DNA of 64,000 nucleotides, taken from the NCBI GenBank assembly GCA_949987565.1, contig OX465102.1:26977370-27041369 (forward strand), given 5' to 3'. Below are positions 22,746 through 34,636 of the stretch, piece by piece; the stretch's first letter is position 1, and each line of letters opens with the position of its first letter. Position numbers and translations under genes: made by a program. A model generated the notes under the pieces. It was not told where the DNA came from. It ran no database searches and saw only the letters and a program-made list of their open reading frames with translations. The DNA comes from Luidia sarsii. Its lineage: Eukaryota; Echinodermata; Asteroidea; Paxillosida; Luidiidae.

Positions 22746-23029
22746 GGAGGTAATACAAACACGAGGGGTGGAAGGAATGGGTTTCGATCATTATCTAATC
22801 ATTATCTATGGGGAGATTCGACTGGCACATCAGTTGGGCAGAGTTACATATAGGAAGCAGCTGTGGTTTTATAATGCCATTCAGTAGTCTGCCCAGAGAT
22901 GGTCCTTAACGAAGAAATGATTACGACATGTGTCTGGGCAACAACAGGAGATTACTGAAGCCTTTACGGAGCAGACAATTGCAGTCAGAAGACCTATACT
23001 TCTCGATAATAGCGGCCTTGGCTGTTTTC

Positions 23030-23320
23030 TGTTTTGTTCGGCTCGGCTCTTTTCAGCTCGAATTGGCTCAGCTCAACACGACTCGCTTCGGCTTGATTGC
23101 CTTTGGCTTGACCACACTCGGCCCGAATCAGTTCGGGTTAGGTTTTGCTTGTCTTGGCTGAGTTTGGTTCGACTTGGCTTGTCTCGTCTACTCACTTATC
23201 TGTTCGCCTCGACCAGATATATGATCGGTCTGGTTCGGTCCGACTCGCCACGGTTCGGCACGGCTAGGCACATGCAACTCAGCGCGGCTCGGCACGGCTC
23301 GGATTGGATCGGCTCGGCTT
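23030..23320. repeat. Degenerate GGCTCG / CTCGGCTTGG array
   Basis: Irregular repeats of CGGCTCGGCTC, TTGGCTTGACC and CTTGGCTGAG words. It resembles the GACTCG tracts elsewhere but is more diverged. The 77-170-codon frames through it are Leu/Ser/Arg-rich repeat products. Confidence 0.55.
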
Positions 23321-23806
23321 GGTGTAATATGCTTTGCCGTATCCAAATTTATTTGCTGCCATTCCAATTTAGGTTCAACTCCATGGAAGCCGATAGTTAT
23401 AATGTAGCATCATGTAAGCAGTGCGGTAATTACCGCTCGTAAAAGGGAAATCTTTCGGACACGGCCTAGTACAGATCATTCCCCTAATGTCTGGACAGAC
23501 GTAAGCCTTTCAAGTAACTTGCGAAAAAAGTTTATAATCCCCTGTCTGGATCAGAAAGCGATAGCCATGAAATGAACAACAAAATTCAGACCACTTTGAA
23601 GCCGAATGTGACAGATTTCCCTCTGCATTGTGACCTGTTTCCTAAATTGCCCGAGACCGAAAACCTATTTCGTCTATTTACTAGAACACGTCTATCATTA
23701 TACAGCCCGCGGAACAGGAGACCTTACCCTAACTTTACTACGGAAATGGCGTCAAATAACACGGAACTCTATGAAAGCCAGATAGATTTGAAGGTGGAAA
23801 TACTAA

Positions 23807-23880
23807 GAGGAAGGTTTGTGGTGACACCGTGTTGCATATCTCTTTCAGGAAGGAGTGTGGCTCTGAAAAGAGCCGGTAAC
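23807..23880 (-). repeat. Foldback-family copy with intact histone-type stem-loop (copy E)
   Basis: Begins AGGAAGGTTTGTGGTGACACC. On the minus strand 23874-23859 reads GGCTCTTTTCAGAGCC, an exact histone stem-loop consensus match. ACACTCCTTCC follows, then GAAAGAGAT at the distance expected of a histone downstream element. As in copy A, the usual CAAAA 5' flank is missing. A 118-codon frame (23572-23928, plus) crosses it and is not called. Confidence 0.7.
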
Positions 23881-25840
23881 TCTATGAACGCCGCGACAAT
23901 CGGCAACTGCGACCACCAGCTGACTTAGCAATGTGTGCGTTTTTACGGCCGCAACAATTTCATTCTGGCACTCCTTTTTGTAGATAACGTGCAGAAACGT
24001 GCATAATTTCTTAAAACGAACGGTACCTTTAAAAACGCTTTCAAAACATTAAAAGGCCAACTGAGGAACGAATGGAGAACCACAAAGAGAGAGAAAGAGG
24101 GAAGGTGGGAATCAAGGAATTGGCGAAGGGAATGTCAGAATACTCAAGACAAGATTATGCACAAAATTATATAGAATGACAGCCCGAGAAAAAAAACTGT
24201 AATGTAGTTGCAGGCGACTTCCTAAAGGCGGATTCTGAGCCTCAGATTCACCAGAGTTTGATGTGTCAATCGCCAGCCCTTAAAACACCACATAGCAGCT
24301 GCTTCGAGAGTGGAACGGTAAAACGGCGAATGCCAAGAGGATTCTGCGCTGACATTTAGGCATTTGTTTCGTTCAATCAGTAATCCATTCAAATAAGGTA
24401 CCTAAAATGTTAGAATCTTTAGGATGGTCTTTCAACAGATCTGTCCAAAACGTGCCGCCAGATATGTGCAATATGTGGACGGAGCAGTCATGCGGGAGGT
24501 TATCCGAGCGTCGTGAAATGTGCTCACCTCGGCCGAGCCCCACGGGCGGGAAAATGAGATGGATCGATGTCATTCGGTTCTTGAACCTGACTTCGCCTCG
24601 ACTAGCCGGAAGAGGCAACGGCCTCCTGTCTGTCCGACCTTCGTCGTTTCCGGATGCGGAGGCTGTCCGGGTCGGTGGGAGGTGAAGTCGAAAAAAAATG
24701 TAAATGAACTGCCGTCGCCAATATCAAAATACACGAATACACATGTCCGGGCCTGCTTTCCCTTGCAAAGCACCGGCCGTCTCTGTTCCATGGGTCCGTA
24801 GAGATATCGGGGCTCAGGCTGCATACCGTATAGGGGGCTAGATTCCGAAATGTGGATACCATGCCCGAGGCCATTGACCCCTTGTATTCGACTTTATTTC
24901 CTATTCAGTATACGTACAATGTATTCACCGAGTGTTGGTAGTTTTTGTTCGACCGGCACACATTTATTTTTACACCGCAGCCAAGGTTTTTTTCGCTGAA
25001 GCAATTGAAATTCGCGCTTGAAAAGAAACTATACATGTAGTGCCGAGTTACTGTGTATTTTCTTTCGTGTTTTTCATTCCTTACTTTGAACGTTTTATCA
25101 TGAAACACAACGGAGGAGGAATCACTCCGATACTGCCACAATTCATCGCAGTACCCCTTTGCAGTTTCGAAAGCCCGCCCTGCCTACCTGATCTTGGACC
25201 GATTTAATCAAACTCTCCCTGTTATAAGCAGAGCGTTATGAAATCGAGCCTTGTATCACACAGGGGCAAGTCTCTTTTCAGCAACACGAATTTGATCTAT
25301 CATTGCAGCGAAAAACCCTCGGCTGCGGAGTAGATAAAAGAATTCGCGACCGAAACTGAGTGACGAACATGACCACCATGCGTAGGCTATACCAGTTTTA
25401 TTCGACCACGTGATTTCTGTGAACAAAGTATCTGGGGAGGTATAGCGGCCTCCGCCATAGGCCAAGTGCTGTTAAAGCTTGATGATCTGCTTAGCATTGT
25501 TGTCCGTGTTTAAACAAAACACGTCGAGCCAAATATTTATCCGACGAATGTTTTAGAATGTTTACTACAAAAACCAGTATAGGAAATCAGCCTCATTAAT
25601 CAGGGAAGGTTTCTTTTCATTAGGTGCTCTATGAATCTCATCGCAGATCAATTATTATGCACGTATATCAAGCGGGAATGCCACACACTGGTGCATTTTT
25701 TTGAGAGCCAGAGGGCAGAGCAATTATCTTGAACAACGAGATGAAATACGTCGATAAATCTAAGCTGCGTTATTTACTAAAAACGGTCCAGTGATCGATG
25801 TTTCAATCAGTGCATGTGAGTGTCACGGAGGATGGCATAT
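23881..25840. other. Non-coding stretch, nothing recognised
   Basis: A GA-rich patch lies near 24085-24110. Overlapping 80-90-codon frames at 24400-24870 occur on both strands and show no domain. Confidence 0.5.
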
Positions 25841-26092
25841 GTGACCCGGCACAGCATAATGAGGAATAACCCCACTTTTGAGATTTTGAGTTTTTCTAAT
25901 GATGTGAAAGAGTATACCATTAGCTTTCAAATGATATCAAAATATAATATCCTCCAATACTAAAAATTTCAGAAAATACAAAAAACAAGAAAATTGATTT
26001 GTAATCGAATTGTGAAGATACTTTAGCTTCAGGCGTTGTTTACTTAAAAAGTGTTTTAGTGGGATATTCCTCATGTCGCTGTGCCGGGTCAC
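25841..26092 (+). mobile_element. MITE-like element, GTGACCCGGCACAGC family, copy 2 (internally deleted)
   Basis: A 252-bp unit with the same inverted termini as the 3179 copy. Left 90 and right ~165 bp align with it, while the middle (from about AATGATATCAAAA to TAATATCCTCC) is missing. ATAT lies on both sides (CATAT|GTGACC ... GGTCAC|ATATAT) and may be a target duplication or part of a longer terminus. Confidence 0.8.
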
Positions 26093-26687
26093 ATATATGC
26101 CTCTATTTGGTGGTATTATTACACTAGTCATGGTAAAAAAAGGAAGATACTATCAAAATGCTATGTAGGGACGATTTATTCTTTAGATTCTAACCTACAT
26201 ATCTTGTCATCTTCAAATAAAACACCCCCGTTTATTGGAAACTTTAGCCATGATTGTCCTACTCCATATCTGACGATCTCCCCCTCGAAAAAGTACGACC
26301 TGCGAGGCTTTGGTCGGATAACGAAGAGATGAGAGCCATCTTATTCCCCCCTCTCCAGTCGCAATTTTCGTTTCACCAACATGACAAAATGTCAATGGTA
26401 ACTGAACACTCGTATTGGGGTCCTGGGTCTTGTGTTACTCAGGTAGTGTGGCACAAATACAACGAGTGAAGTACAGATTCCGGGACGATCCGATTGAGTC
26501 GCTTTGGCTTATTGGAAACTCAGACTAACTTTGGTGGGCGCTGAAGAGCAGCAGTGTGATAGAGCTGTGAACAGGAGTAAATGAAGGACCTACATATCGG
26601 GGATATAGTAACAGGTTTAGGTAGAGAACTTATCAAGGACTCGTTTCATCCCTATCGTTCAATATTTCATATAAATAAATACGAATA

Positions 26688-26768
26688 TTAATTTTATACA
26701 GCAATGGACATGTTTGGGGGACTGAATAATTTTATACAGCAATGGACATGTTTGGGGGACTGAATAAT
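26688..26768 (+). repeat. 38-bp tandem duplication
   Basis: Two exact adjacent copies of a unit containing TTTTATACAGCAATGGACAT and GTTTGGGGGACTGAATAA, with a period of 38 bp. This is a recent local duplication or an assembly artefact. Confidence 0.85.
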
Positions 26769-28320
26769 TTCAACGAATTATAGTTGGTGGATTTCGTAAT
26801 AAGGCCTTACGTTTCGCTCGGACACACTCTTCCGGATTAGTGACCATACCAACGTGGGTGACTTGCACATTCTTATTGAAGACTTGGTCTCTTGGGAATG
26901 GACAACTGGGAGTAAACTAACGTGTTGAGACGCACCAGAGACAACGCGCTAAAAATATATAGGGAACACTGATATAATTCTATAGTGTACGGTACCAAAA
27001 ATAGGGCTTCCAGTAGTAGGCCTAATTTAGGTAAGACATTCATTTTTTTTTCCGAGGAAACAGGAACAAAGCTCACTTTCTAAAAATCAACACTCGAAGT
27101 AACATTTTAGAGTCGGGACTGCAACGATGATAAAAAATAATGGAAAACAGGAAAATTTACCGTAAAATTCCAAATTACTTTTGAGAAATGGCAACGGCCG
27201 GGACTGTTACGCCATACATATTTTGTTGTGTGTACCAGCGCTCTTGCACAAGAGCGCGTGTACGCCAAACCAGGGTGTCCCTGCTGATGTCCCTGTCAAG
27301 TCAAAGTGTTTGTTTTATTTGCCACTTTGCAGTGAGACAATACATATACACAGCGCAAGCTCCTGCAACTGCAGATGCTCGATTGCAGCATGCCTTTGTC
27401 GTTGCCGGAGGTTTTTACTCGTTTTTACTCCATTGCGTTTTCGATTCTGAGTTCAAGTCAGTAGCAGCTGTATAGTCAGTATTTCTGCTGGAGAAACATT
27501 GCCATCCATGCATAAGAGGGGATGTCTCCAATTCGTCCCTTTCTTCCCTTGTTGCTCTCTCGGGGTGTTCTGCCTCCCGTTGAAAAAGTCCGCAATGAAA
27601 TATTTACCACTGTTTCAGATCTCACGGTAAATAGGCCTATTCCATGCTCCGCTACAGTCTGCATGAACATGACAAGCGTCAGTAATTTTGAATCGTGAAA
27701 GGGCTATAGGCATGCGATCCAAGGTCCACTCTTCTCGCTCCTCACTCCATGCATGCTTTATCGTCATCCATTTACTGTGACTCCCATCCTTTCTGGGAGA
27801 GAACTAGATTAGTGTCGGTGAAATATTAACAGAATGGATATTGGCCATATTTGCGTGTGTGTGGTGCATTGTCATCGGAGCGGCGACACACTCTGGCCTG
27901 GGTTACGTATACTTACGTACGGCATTTTTCTTTCAACTGGGGAACGTGCGTCAAATAAAGGTTCCGTGGGGATCGCAACAACGACAGGTTTATATCGGGA
28001 AGAACCGCGTGTGGAGATCAACAATCAAACGTACAATTTAAAAGGGCGGCTGTAGCCCCCACAGGCACACACTGAGACCGTAATGAAAAATAGATCAAAG
28101 GTGGTCTCCGTGCTACTTCGCGGACCCGTTTAGTCAAGGGCCTCGTGCCAGGGAGTCACGGAAATGCAGCCGTGACTGGAGCGCGTAACAAGTACGGTAG
28201 CCTTTTGGGCAAGAACAACTATGCTTTTTCCAATTAGTACTCGTACGCTTGACAATTCATCACAGCCGATTTTTTCATACACAGTTATTACTGTTAATTA
28301 TAAATAAGAAATAAGCCTTT
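26769..28320. other. Non-coding stretch, nothing recognised
   Basis: Frames of 64-95 codons (27181-27475) overlap in two registers without domain content. The preceding interval 26093-26687 also holds nothing recognisable. Confidence 0.5.
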
Positions 28321-28324
28321 GTAT

Positions 28325-28446
28325 GGTGGATGAAACAATATAGGAGGGTTTGCGGTGACACCATGTATAAGGTCTCTTAAAGAAGAGGTATGGTCCTGAA
28401 AAGAACGTGAATTTCTTTTCAGAACCATATATACCTCTTTTTTAGT
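28325..28446. repeat. Partial foldback-family copy (copy D)
   Basis: Left side holds the family end segment ATGGTGGATGAAACAATATAGG, GGGTTTGCGGTGACACC and TCTCTTAAAGAAGAGG. Around 28392-28430 a hairpin joins GGTATGGTCCTGAAAAGAA to TTCTTTTCAGAACCATA. The right arm stops early, so the palindrome seen complete at 14052 is truncated here. Confidence 0.7.
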
Positions 28447-28663
28447 TAAATGTTACTGCTATTTCTGCGCCCGTGGTATTGTAGGATTTCAACTAGCATT
28501 CACTGAGGTATTCACTGAAGACGCCTCATTCGGAGTATCCGAAAATATACAGATAGTAATGTGAAATAAAGGAAGACAAATCGAAGCCCGTGCCATTCCC
28601 CGTTCGAATGAATCTGAGTGAAGGCTGGAACGGCGCATCATCTGAAAACGCCCGCCTTATAAT

Positions 28664-29124
28664 GTGACCCGACACAGCGACAGTAGGAATATCCCACCAA
28701 AACACTTTTCGTGTAAACAACGCCCGAAGTCAAAGTATCTTCTCAATTCGATTAAAAATCTTTTTTTTTTGTATTTTCGGAAAGTTAATGTATTGGAGGA
28801 TATTATGTCCAAAGGATTTTTCCGAAATCTGTCTCTAAATGTTGAAAAAACGAGGATTTCGGGGGAGTGTTTGTGTACTGTTTTCATGAAAATGTAAAGT
28901 TCCTGCCTTTTTGAATGGCCGCTTTCGAGGAGTTAGACTGGTGCTGCTATATTGTGTCTGGTACCAAATGAACGAGCGAAGTCCCCTTGTACTATTTACA
29001 ACAAAGTTCACACGGAAATCAATTTGATATCATTTGAAAGCTAATGGTATACTCTTTCACATCATTAAAAAATCTCAAAATCTCAAAGGTGGGGGTAATT
29101 CCTCATTATGCTGTGCCGGGTCAC
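28664..29124 (-). mobile_element. MITE-like element, GTGACCCGGCACAGC family, copy 3 (inverted)
   Basis: A 461-bp element in reverse orientation to the 3179 copy and similar along its whole length, including CGGAAAGTTAATGTATTGGA and the GTTTGTGTACTGTTTTCATG block. The left terminus has GTGACCCGACACAGC, one change from the family. It carries no protein; the opposed 64-77-codon frames are element sequence. Confidence 0.8.
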
Positions 29125-29738
29125 ATATACAAGGTTGTGGATAACACGTAAGCAGTTTACATTTTATACAAAGTTATTGTCTAATCATCCTTTCAAGTCG
29201 CGTTTTTCACTACATGACATTGCATTGTGCGTCAAACAGGTGAAACAAAGATACAGCAGCCTGGTTATACGGTGCATTCAATTTTGTTCTATACAAAAAA
29301 AATTCTCTTTTACTACCGTACACATTTCCGTGCGGTCCCCATTAACTTTCCCTGCGGTACTCATTAGTACGGCAAGACCTTGTATTTAAATGCCATCAAA
29401 CGCCGACCAGCTATATAGCAGACGCTCGTATATAGAAAGCGGCATGAAAACAATACCCAGATGTAAAACAACAGCAGCTTTGGATGGGCGTTGCTCTGAA
29501 GCGTTCGTCGTTAATGAGTCCCGGGGGTTGTCTTCAGACGCTCCCCATACCTTGGACCGCAATCGAGCGCTTCAGAATCGTAGTTTGTACGGACTAAATA
29601 GCAGTCCTCGTGTATCCATGTCTTTCATTGGGATCAGAAGGAGTACGATTTGGAACGATACCTTTTAAAATACGGCTTAGCATAAATTATTTTGATGTAT
29701 TATCGGCTGGTATCGACCTTCGAAAGTTCTCAAAGGTA
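29125..29738. other. Non-coding stretch, nothing recognised
   Basis: Two adjacent plus frames of ~93 codons (29108-29668) show no domain. Nothing else recognised. Confidence 0.5.
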
Positions 29739-29739
29739 A

Positions 29740-29845
29740 TCTCAAAGATTTCGTGGGCCTGACGTTCCGATTCTCGCAGCACATTGTCTCTAAATGTAGA
29801 ATGGCAGAACGCCTTTGAGAAACTTAAGGTCCTACTCCGACCGAG
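29740..29845. repeat. Decayed inverted hammerhead-like repeat pair
   Basis: TCGTGGGCCTGACGTTCCGATTCTCGCAGCA is followed about 60 bp later by GCCTTTGAGAAACTTAAGGTCC, the inverted half of the same core. The pair is diverged from the intact copies at 38903 and 46600. Confidence 0.5.
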
Positions 29846-29949
29846 TCGTCAATCCCTCTGTGTTGTTAATAAATATACCCACTATAGGAATAAAGCATGT
29901 CTGAGCACTGAATTAATCCATTGCCTGCTGCTACACGAGACGTAGAAAG

Positions 29950-29997
29950 GTCACTGGAATTTGCACGTAAAAGGTCACTGGAATTTGCACAATCACG
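29950..29997 (+). repeat. Short tandem duplication
   Basis: AAGGTCACTGGAATTTGCAC occurs twice, about 27 bp apart. Confidence 0.7.
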
Positions 29998-30969
29998 TAA
30001 ACCATTATAGGCCTAAAATTAAAACCTTCCCAACATATCCAACGGTGAGGTATTGGCCTACCAGTTTCAATTTTCTACGGCAGATATCAGACTTCATTTG
30101 GGAAGTGTGATACACAGTCTGTTCACAGACGGTTTAAATACTTTCACCTTAATTTGTCTTCACTGTGTGCCAAAAATCCCAGTCTAGTTTACATTTCCCT
30201 GAAACCGATTTTACCCAAAACCCTCATCTAATTTGACAAAGGAAAAATCGGTGAATTCCGCTGCAAAATTCCCAACCAGGTCTCTGTACCAATGAGCGGA
30301 TGGGGTCCATATAAATTCAAAGGGGCGTGGTGTAGTGGTTAATTCGGCTTAGCGCACTACCGAAGACATATTCTTTTAATTGCAGTTTACAGCGAAACGG
30401 GGAGAGAACATCAGCATTGGGTTACCTCGCGCATAGATAGGCAATCGCACTTTGCACACATCCTCCGGGGTAATCAAGCACAACGTTTACCCACTGTTGT
30501 TAATAAACGGGTAATAAATGAAGACAATGGCTCCGTACCTAGGCCAGGGAGAAAAAAAAAACGCCAGGTCGCATGTACCTTCCCGCGCGTGTGGTCTTAA
30601 ATCTCACAGGTCCCTGCACTTTTCCCCCCCGCTAGCCTCTTGATGATACGCCTGGTGCATAAATTACATTTAGATGCATGGATCTGCTGGTTATCATGGC
30701 CAAAAGGTTTAAGTAATATAAGCTTCTCGTTCATCATACCAAGCTGCCAGTTGAGTATATCCTCCAGGTAATTAAGGTCGTTGAAAAATGACGTATTACT
30801 AGGGGGCATCTAATATGAATTTCGGTGGGTTTTCACTCGCCTGCAATTTGCCGATATTCGAACACTTCGAATCAAATTTCGAAGATAGATATATTTATCA
30901 GTGTGGCACACACGTCGTCGGGAAACTCCAGACGACGGGCAAAGTATATAGAAACTGTTTGAAACGTTG
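29998..30969. other. Non-coding stretch, nothing firm
   Basis: GGTGTAGTGGTTAATTCGGC near 30329 looks like a tRNA A box but has no matching arms downstream. Nothing else recognised. Confidence 0.5.
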
Positions 30970-31038
30970 AGTTCCTGGCCCTTTTCAGAGCCACACTCTT
31001 AGGAGATGATTTACCGTACGTGCATACATGGTGAAACC
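30970..31038 (+). repeat. Foldback-family copy with near-intact histone-type stem-loop (copy F)
   Basis: On the plus strand 30977-30992 reads GGCCCTTTTCAGAGCC, the histone stem-loop with one mispair. ACACTC and AGGAGATGATTTACC follow, then CATGGTGAAACC, a decayed form of the terminal CATGGTGTCACCGCAAACC. This is the only copy with the signal on the plus strand. Confidence 0.6.
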
Positions 31039-32162
31039 ATGGACTATCTGCTTGTTTGCACTAAACATGAAGAATCGTGTACACATGCAAACAGTGAATT
31101 CTAACACCTCTAACACGAAGTTGGGTGCACTGTATTGAACCGGTGCAGTTCAGCGACTCGAGAGGAAAAAAATAACACATTTCCTTAGCACTCCAGGAGA
31201 TCGAGTGTTCTTTTCTTGGCAGTAGCAAACGGGTCAATAAACAACTGGGCCGCCCCGACAGCCAAAAGATCCCCCGAGAATGCATTTCCGAGCTCAAGCG
31301 AAGCGATTCATGTAGGGATTAATTGGCCAGAAACGACTGCCGAGTGTCCGGAGAGGAACTCGGTCACAGAGCCTCCTAATCGCCTCAAATTGTCCACTAA
31401 AGCCCCATTGATTTGATCGAGAGATTCCCTATATAGACAATCGGGGAAGTAGGGGAATGGGTTCAATTCATTACTTTACAATTTATACATCGCACTATAG
31501 AACGATTTAACGTAATACAACAAGAAACAAAACTGCGATCTCATTTCTAAGAATCATCCTCTGGAAGAAAACAAAATTTATTGAATTCTGAGAAAATGCC
31601 GTTGATTTTCCTTTCGGATTTAGAGCTTGAAGCGATTAATTAAGTTCTTAACTGTTTACTGACCTAAGTCAAAATAAATTGGATGGTCAGACGTGTCCAA
31701 AGGTGAGAGGGGTCCTTTGAAGAAGGTCCTCTGTTAGACCCTCATCCCATCTTTGTAAAAACCTCATGCTAAGATGTAACACATTCATGACGTCTATATT
31801 CTTCTGAAATACGTTCGCTTCTTATCGCTTCAATTATCAGCACAATGTTTTTTCTTATTTAGTTTTCTATTTAGTACGAATTGAAACACTGAAATTGATA
31901 CTAGACCTTAAAATTCAAAGTTATTAGTTTTGGCCTGCGAAAAAAAGGCCTTCTTTATTGGTGGACCCTTTCGTCAACCGTCCACGGTTTGTGCTTGCCA
32001 AAATCGTTTCTGGCGATACACGGGTTTAGACAGATCAATTTCTTCTTCATCTAGTTGTGTTATCAAACTTGCGCAGGAAACCTTACTGATCTGACATGGA
32101 GTCCAGCTTATACCAAAATTATTCAAAACAAAACATACAATTGCGCAGTATGAATAAACCTC
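31039..32162. other. Non-coding stretch with one possible coding remnant
   Basis: The minus strand of 31410-31205 has a long frame (…GALVDNLRRLGGSVTEFLSG…, later LAVGAAQLFIDPF) broken by one TGA. It reads more like protein than its surroundings, but I cannot assign it to a family. The rest is featureless. Confidence 0.35.
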
Positions 32163-32336
32163 ACAATTTAGTGGGCTTGACGTTTCGATCCTAGCAGGAC
32201 CTTTCTCAAAGGCCTTTCTCAAAAGCCTTTTAGAAAGGTCCTGCTAGGATCGAAACGTCAGGCCCATTAAATTCGGAGATTTGCATTTTGGTAATTTTAG
32301 TCAGTAAGCAGTTTGCAACATTTTTGTATATCACTT
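32163..32336. mobile_element. Penelope-like hammerhead-associated repeat, inverted-pair copy
   Basis: Left arm AATTTAGTGGGCTTGACG…AAAGGC (from 32165) and right arm GCCTTTTAGAAAGG…GGCCCATTAAATT (to ~32273) are inverted copies of the core that nearly abut. The tail GGTAATTTTAGTCAGTAAGCAGTTTGCAACATTTTTGTATATCAC matches the 8392 and 38903 copies. The hairpin would have arms of about 50 bp. Confidence 0.65.
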
Positions 32337-34301
32337 TAAGTATGAATAAACAAATACTTCATATCACGGACATCTCAAACTTAGAAGAACCAATGAGCCT
32401 TTTTTTCTCCCTCGGTCTTATGACGAAATGTATTCAATCTAAAACGTCCGTCTTAGGTTGCGGGTACCCCGAGGTGATCGGATTTCCGAATTCGGGCACC
32501 CGGTTCCCCGGATGACCCAATCATGATTGCCCACACAGGCCTCATCCGCATTGAATTTCAAGTCAAACAAAATCGCGTGAATGTGCAGTCGTCCCTTCCG
32601 TTCGAACCGGGAAGACTTGACACGCACAGCGGGGTTTCACGCCGCGCCGGGGCAGCTCAGTGAAATTGACCACTCGTCCGCTAAATTGTACGTACCACAA
32701 AGGGAAAAGGGTAAGAAATAGGGAGGAGAACGAGAGATGAGTGCAGGATTTCGGAGAGGCTCTCAGTCAGGCACAAGCTCCTAACCGCATGGTCTCTATT
32801 CGACTCTCTACGCACGAGCGCACGGGGTTTGGTCACCCTGGGACTTTGCTCATCTAATCGACACGCGTTCTTGACACCGAAAATGATGGGGTTATTGCCC
32901 GGGCTATTTTCGTTTGACTCTCCGATACGACAGGAAATGAACCATTTCTCTGGGGTCTCAACAGGCGCGGTGAAAAAATATTTTAGTGTCATCTCGACCG
33001 TCTATACGGGCAATGTAGCGCCCTTTATATAAATAGGGCTTGATCGTTTCGCAAGTCTGTGGCTGAATTTATTTGAACCGGCCAGTTTCCGCATAGCATG
33101 GATTATTCTTTGAAGGAAAAGGGCAGTAGTGCCGTGGGCCTGACTTCTGAATTGATGGTCCCGGCACCCCAACGCATGCGTTATTGGAGGCATTTTTTAC
33201 ACTACAAATCCTCGGTAAATTCCAGAGTAATGAAGACACACCTTTTGACACTACAGTCTTGAGCCAGGTTACGTTCAGAAAATGGCTGTGGCATTTGCCA
33301 ATCCTGCTCGGGAGACGAGGGGTAAGCACATTCCCCAGGAAATGGGCGCGAGCTTGAATCCGAATCCGGTTCAGCAATGCATGCTCAGGTTTGACCCTCA
33401 GTCCTAAGAAACGACCACTTGTATGAATAGCACATTACCAGCAGAAAATGGGTGTATTGTAAATGGGGAAATTTCATTTCTCCGGGAAATCGATGTTTAA
33501 GGTAAAAAGGTCTCCAAGTCATTTTGGGGATATTCGCCACAGCAGCCCACAATCATATGGCTGTACTTTCAGTCAGAAGCGCGAAACATTAAGGGCTCCA
33601 AACCTCTTTTCTTCCTTATATATGCAAACAAGGATTAGCTTGGCTAATTTTGATTAGCTGAAACATCACATACTAAACTTGCGTGCTTGCAAGTCAAGGA
33701 TGCACGAAGGGATGTAGCCCTGTGAATTTAATTTGAAACCAACAAATTAATTGAACCTGAGTGAGATCGTGTTTCAATTAAGTATAGAGCAATGAAACTA
33801 TGTCTAGTTATAAAACAAGTATGGAAAAGCGCCGGTATGTTCAACCAGATTTCAGTCTCGGTCAAGTAAAAATTTTTCTGGCACTTTTCAAAATGTTCAA
33901 TAGTTCTCAGTAAGTTTTTCCTTCAACTGTATGACTTACAAGAATTGAACCCGTGCAGGCATCATGGTTGACAGACTCTTGAGAAAAAATCTTGCAGAAA
34001 ATCTTAAGAAAAGTTGAAAGAAAAACATGCAAACTTTTGAAAGGTCTTGAGTCACCTGAGTTACCCACTCCTATGTTATATTTCATTTAATGCAAGACAA
34101 AATGCAAGGAAAAGACACAATAGGAGAGACAAAGACGGGATAAAATGACCGCAGCACTGATCATTTTAGATGGCAAAATAGGTGAACATACTGTGGTTAT
34201 ACTACTCCGTAGTGCTGCCACTAAGCAAACATAGTTGAACCAATCTAAACGCATCTTCTATGCACACACTCAATAAAAACAGGAGGGGACATGTTTGTCT
34301 G
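32337..34301. other. Non-coding stretch, nothing recognised
   Basis: Opposed frames of 60-103 codons at 32680-33380 show no domain. AT-rich unique sequence otherwise. Confidence 0.5.
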
Positions 34302-34636
34302 AAGCCCCTTTCACACCGGGCCTTGCGTACAATTGCGTAGCGTTGCGTAGCGACTACGCTGTTCCTACGCTGTTCCTAAAACGCTAGTCTATGCTGGCTT
34401 ACGTAACAATACGCCCAGGATGCAGGAGTACTCGAGATGGACGCAAACAATTAGACATGTTTATTTGTTCGCATATTCGCGGCGAAGAGCACTGGAACGC
34501 AGTACATGTACATGACAATCTTCTAATCTGACAAGGGCTACCATAACTGAAGCCATTCTTACGCATGGACTACGCCGATCCTGCGCGTAGCATCACTCTT
34601 TTTTCACTTTACGCCAGCCCTGTGTGAAAGGGGCTT
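34302..34636. mobile_element. MITE-like element, AAGCCCCTTTCACAC termini
   Basis: A 335-bp unit with inverted termini AAGCCCCTTTCACACCGGG (left) and CCCTGTGTGAAAGGGGCTT (right). The interior repeats TTGCGTAGCG, CTACGCTG and TACGC words, giving many small inverted pairs. No coding capacity. Target duplications were not obvious. Confidence 0.7.

Noticed and set aside
30325..30440. tRNA-like GGCGTGGTGTAGTGGTTAA
   Set aside because: Only an A-box-like word; no anticodon arm, T-arm or B box at the right spacing.
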